Positions 61,962 through 64,000 of a stretch of 64,000 nucleotides of DNA are shown one piece after another. The stretch comes from Slackia faecicanis. Its GTDB lineage: Bacteria > Actinomycetota > Coriobacteriia > Coriobacteriales > Eggerthellaceae. The notes under the pieces were generated by a model. It made no database searches. It was not told the origin of the DNA and worked only from the letters and a program-made list of their open reading frames with translations. Both the position numbers and the translations under genes were made by a program. Each line of letters begins with the position of its first letter. The first letter of the stretch is position 1. The stretch is from positions 186,001-250,000 of the forward strand of contig NZ_QICB01000002.1 of assembly GCF_003725295.1 (NCBI RefSeq), in the 5' to 3' direction.

Positions 61962-62900
61962 GTGATCGAATACTTCCACACCGACGAACAATCCCGCATT
62001 CTGACCAAGATCGACGAAGAGCGCCCCGGCTGCTGGATCGCGCTGTTCGAGCCGACGAGCGACGAGCTGCTCTGCGTCGCGCGCCGCTTCGGCATCGACG
62101 AAGACGACATCCGCGCGCCGCTCGACCTCGAAGAGGTTTCGCGCATCGAGCGCAACGCCGATTACACCATGTTCATCGTGGACACGCCCATGCACGTCAA
62201 AAATGCCGAAAGGAAGCGCTACACCACCATTCCTATCGGCATTTTCGAAACGTCGGGGCATGTCATATCGGTATGCTCGGTCTATCGCGTTCCCTTGATC
62301 GCCATCCTGAAATCATGGCGCAACGTGCACGACACCTCCGACATCAAAGCCTTCGCGAGCGACATCCTGATCGCCTCGTCCGAAGCGTATTTCTCGTCGC
62401 TGCACGCGATCAACAGGCGCCGCATAAGCCTGTCCGACGCCGCCGACAAGCCCGAGCGCAAAGACCTCGAAGAACTCTATGCCCTGGATGCCTCGCTCGT
62501 CTATATCAAAACCTCGCTGACCGCCAACGACAACATCTTCGAACGCTACAGGCGTTATGCGGCTTCGTCGTACGACCCCGAAGCGCTCGAGGTGCTCGAC
62601 GACGCCATCATCGAGAACAAGCAGGCGCTCGAAACCACGAAGATCTATTCCGAGATCCTAGACTCCACGATCAACCATTTCGGCCTGATGATGGATTACG
62701 ACCTCAACCACACCATGCAGCTCGTGGCCACGATCACGCTCGTGCTGTGCGTTCCCACGGTGATCGGCGGCGTATTCGGCATGAACCTCGAAGGCATTCC
62801 GCTGGCCGATTCGCCCTACGGCTTCGCTATCGTCACGGGTGTCACCGCGGGCGTGCTCGCGATCATGCTCGCCATCCTCAAACGCCTGAAGTGGTTCTAG
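61962..62900 (+). CDS. corA: CorA family magnesium transporter
   Basis: The 312-residue protein forms a pentameric Mg2+ channel. A cytoplasmic alpha/beta domain and long helices (to about 245) precede two membrane segments; the first ends in the signature GGVFGMNLEGIP, and the last is AIVTGVTAGVLAIMLAIL. The tail is short and basic. It begins with GTG at 61962 after AGAAGGGGG. It stands alone between terminators. Confidence 0.93.
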   Translation: MIEYFHTDEQSRILTKIDEERPGCWIALFEPTSDELLCVARRFGIDEDDIRAPLDLEEVSRIERNADYTMFIVDTPMHVKNAERKRYTTIPIGIFETSGHVISVCSVYRVPLIAILKSWRNVHDTSDIKAFASDILIASSEAYFSSLHAINRRRISLSDAADKPERKDLEELYALDASLVYIKTSLTANDNIFERYRRYAASSYDPEALEVLDDAIIENKQALETTKIYSEILDSTINHFGLMMDYDLNHTMQLVATITLVLCVPTVIGGVFGMNLEGIPLADSPYGFAIVTGVTAGVLAIMLAILKRLKWF

Positions 62901-62960
62901 GCGAGCGGCAGAAGCCCCAAGACCGCAGCGAATACGAACGCGACAGACGGCCATAAAGAA

Positions 62961-63001
62961 AGCCTCCCGTTTCTTTTCGTTCACCGAGGAAACGGGAGGC
63001 T
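62961..63001 (-). terminator. Terminator of the isocitrate dehydrogenase gene
   Basis: A 13-bp perfect stem AGCCTCCCGTTTC/GAAACGGGAGGCT with a 15-base loop, followed by TTCTTTAT on the minus strand, 50 bp after the stop. It may also stop the corA transcript. Confidence 0.8.
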
Positions 63002-63049
63002 GCTTCATACGCCCCGGCTTTCCGATGCGCCGGGATTCTCGCGAAAACC

Positions 63050-64000
63050 TTATGCGGCCAGGCGTTTCGCGATCGCCTGGATGAACTCGCGCGTAGAAAG
63101 CTTCACGGGGTTTTCGATCGTGGTGATCAGCGCCAAGTCGCCCGTCATCTCGCCCGCCTCGATCGTATCGACCGTCGCCTGCTCCAGGCGGTCGGCGAAG
63201 GCCATGAGTTCAGGCAGGCCGTCCAGCTCGCCGCGCTTACGCAGCGCGCCCGACCACGCGAAGATCGTAGCCACCGAGTTGGTAGACGTCTCTTCGCCCT
63301 TGAGGTGCTTGTAGTAGTGGCGCTGCACCGTGCCGTGAGCCGCCTCGTACTCGTACACGCCGTCGGGCGAGACCAGCACGGAGGTCATCATGGCGAGCGA
63401 ACCGAATGCCGACGAAACCATGTCGCTCATCACGTCGCCGTCGTAGTTCTTGCAGGCCCAGATGAAGCCGCCCTTGGACTTCATCACACGGGCAACGGCG
63501 TCGTCGATCAGCGTGTAGAAATACTCGATGCCGGCTTCATCGAAGCGCTCCTTGTATTCGGCGTCGAAGATCTCCTGGAAGATGTCTTTGAAGCGGTGGT
63601 CGTATTTCTTGGAAATGGTGTCCTTGGTGGAGAACCACACGTCCTGACGCGTATCGAGCGCGTAGTTGAAGCAGCTGCGCGCGAAGCTTTCGATCGAAGC
63701 GTCCAGGTTGTGCATGCCCTGCACGACGCCCGGGCCGTCGAATTCGTGCACCAGCTCGCGCTCTTCGGTGCCGTCTGCCGCGGTATAGACCAGCTCCACC
63801 TTTCCGGCGCCGGGGATGCGTATCTCGGCGTTCTCGTACACGTCGCCGTACGCGTGGCGGGCCAGCGTGATCGGCGCCTTCCAGTTGCTCACGCACGGCT
63901 CGATGCCGCGCACCACGATCGGCGCGCGAAACACCGTGCCGTCCAGCATGGCGCGAATGGTGCCGTTGGGGCTTTTCCACATCTGCTTGAGGCCGTATTC
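63050..64000 (-). CDS. icd: NADP-dependent isocitrate dehydrogenase, 5' end outside window
   Basis: The visible C-terminal ~316 residues match the homodimeric, eukaryote-like (type II) isocitrate dehydrogenases: [71 protein letters not shown] (metal-binding Asp pair), [33 protein letters not shown] (NADP-binding). It converts isocitrate to 2-oxoglutarate. The frame stays open to base 64000, so about 90 N-terminal residues lie beyond the edge. Confidence 0.95.
   Translation of the reverse strand, partial: EYGLKQMWKSPNGTIRAMLDGTVFRAPIVVRGIEPCVSNWKAPITLARHAYGDVYENAEIRIPGAGKVELVYTAADGTEERELVHEFDGPGVVQGMHNLDASIESFARSCFNYALDTRQDVWFSTKDTISKKYDHRFKDIFQEIFDAEYKERFDEAGIEYFYTLIDDAVARVMKSKGGFIWACKNYDGDVMSDMVSSAFGSLAMMTSVLVSPDGVYEYEAAHGTVQRHYYKHLKGEETSTNSVATIFAWSGALRKRGELDGLPELMAFADRLEQATVDTIEAGEMTGDLALITTIENPVKLSTREFIQAIAKRLAA

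Overview
The window looks like a chromosomal segment of a high-GC, anaerobic, Gram-positive actinobacterium, most likely a member of the Coriobacteriia (Eggerthellaceae type). The reasons are the GC-rich coding sequence with GGAGG-type ribosome binding sites and some GTG or TTG starts, a Tat-type flavoprotein of the fumarate-reductase superfamily, a Ccm (system I) cytochrome c maturation cluster beside a NapC/NrfH-type multihaem cytochrome, a FabK/FabT-type fatty acid cluster, and the efp-pepP-aroK-aroC block typical of Actinobacteria. The genus cannot be fixed from the sequence alone. There are no rRNAs, CRISPR arrays, transposases or phage genes.

Layout. 0.5-5 kb: an Fe-S/flavin-barrel protein, then efp, an M24 peptidase, aroK and a strongly degenerate aroC, a shortened form of the actinobacterial aro-pepP-efp operon. 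5-10 kb: yqeG, mltG, ruvX and alaS. 10-16 kb: an AI-2E family permease, a DUF948-like protein, rarA (with a LexA-like box), an AarF/UbiB kinase and a likely 6S RNA gene. 16-20 kb: a Tat-flavoprotein with an apparent N-terminal deletion, divergent from a Fic-fold winged-helix protein with an eroded active site; perfect AACTATCG palindromes lie between them. A GNAT acetyltransferase follows.

20-33 kb, all on the minus strand: folC, then the type II fatty acid cluster (read in transcription order marR/fabT, acpP, fabK, fabD, fabG, fabF, fabZ, accDA), with degV, a family 4 uracil-DNA glycosylase, alr and galU upstream. accB and accC are missing from their usual places, and accDA carries an N-terminal domain resembling a worn biotin carboxylase N-domain. 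FabT-like operators precede acpP and degV. 33-40 kb: ccmE-ccmF-ccmA-ccmB-ccmC-ccmD and the multihaem cytochrome. 39.7-41 kb: a gene-free stretch with degenerate 20/40-bp tandem repeats and a 206-bp inverted-repeat element, ending at tRNA-Ala(CGC).

41-50 kb: veg, rsmA, a flavodoxin-like reductase, tatD, metG (a Firmicute-like gene order), a YgjP-type metalloprotease, a DUF559-like nuclease abutting another inverted-repeat element, an iron alcohol dehydrogenase and rsmI. 50-64 kb: a stand-alone rhodanese and a CoA-disulfide reductase/rhodanese fusion, two tandem paralogous small membrane proteins, a YycJ-type metallo-hydrolase, a Ski2-like helicase divergent from a HelD-type ATPase, a PurF paralogue without the catalytic cysteine, CorA, and the 3' part of an isocitrate dehydrogenase cut by the window edge.

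The strongest candidates for unusual biology are the catalytically emptied chorismate synthase, the AccC-remnant/AccD/AccA fusion, the degenerate Fic regulator with its palindromic operators, the odd haem-binding motifs matched with a CxxxY-type CcmE, and the two inverted-repeat elements.
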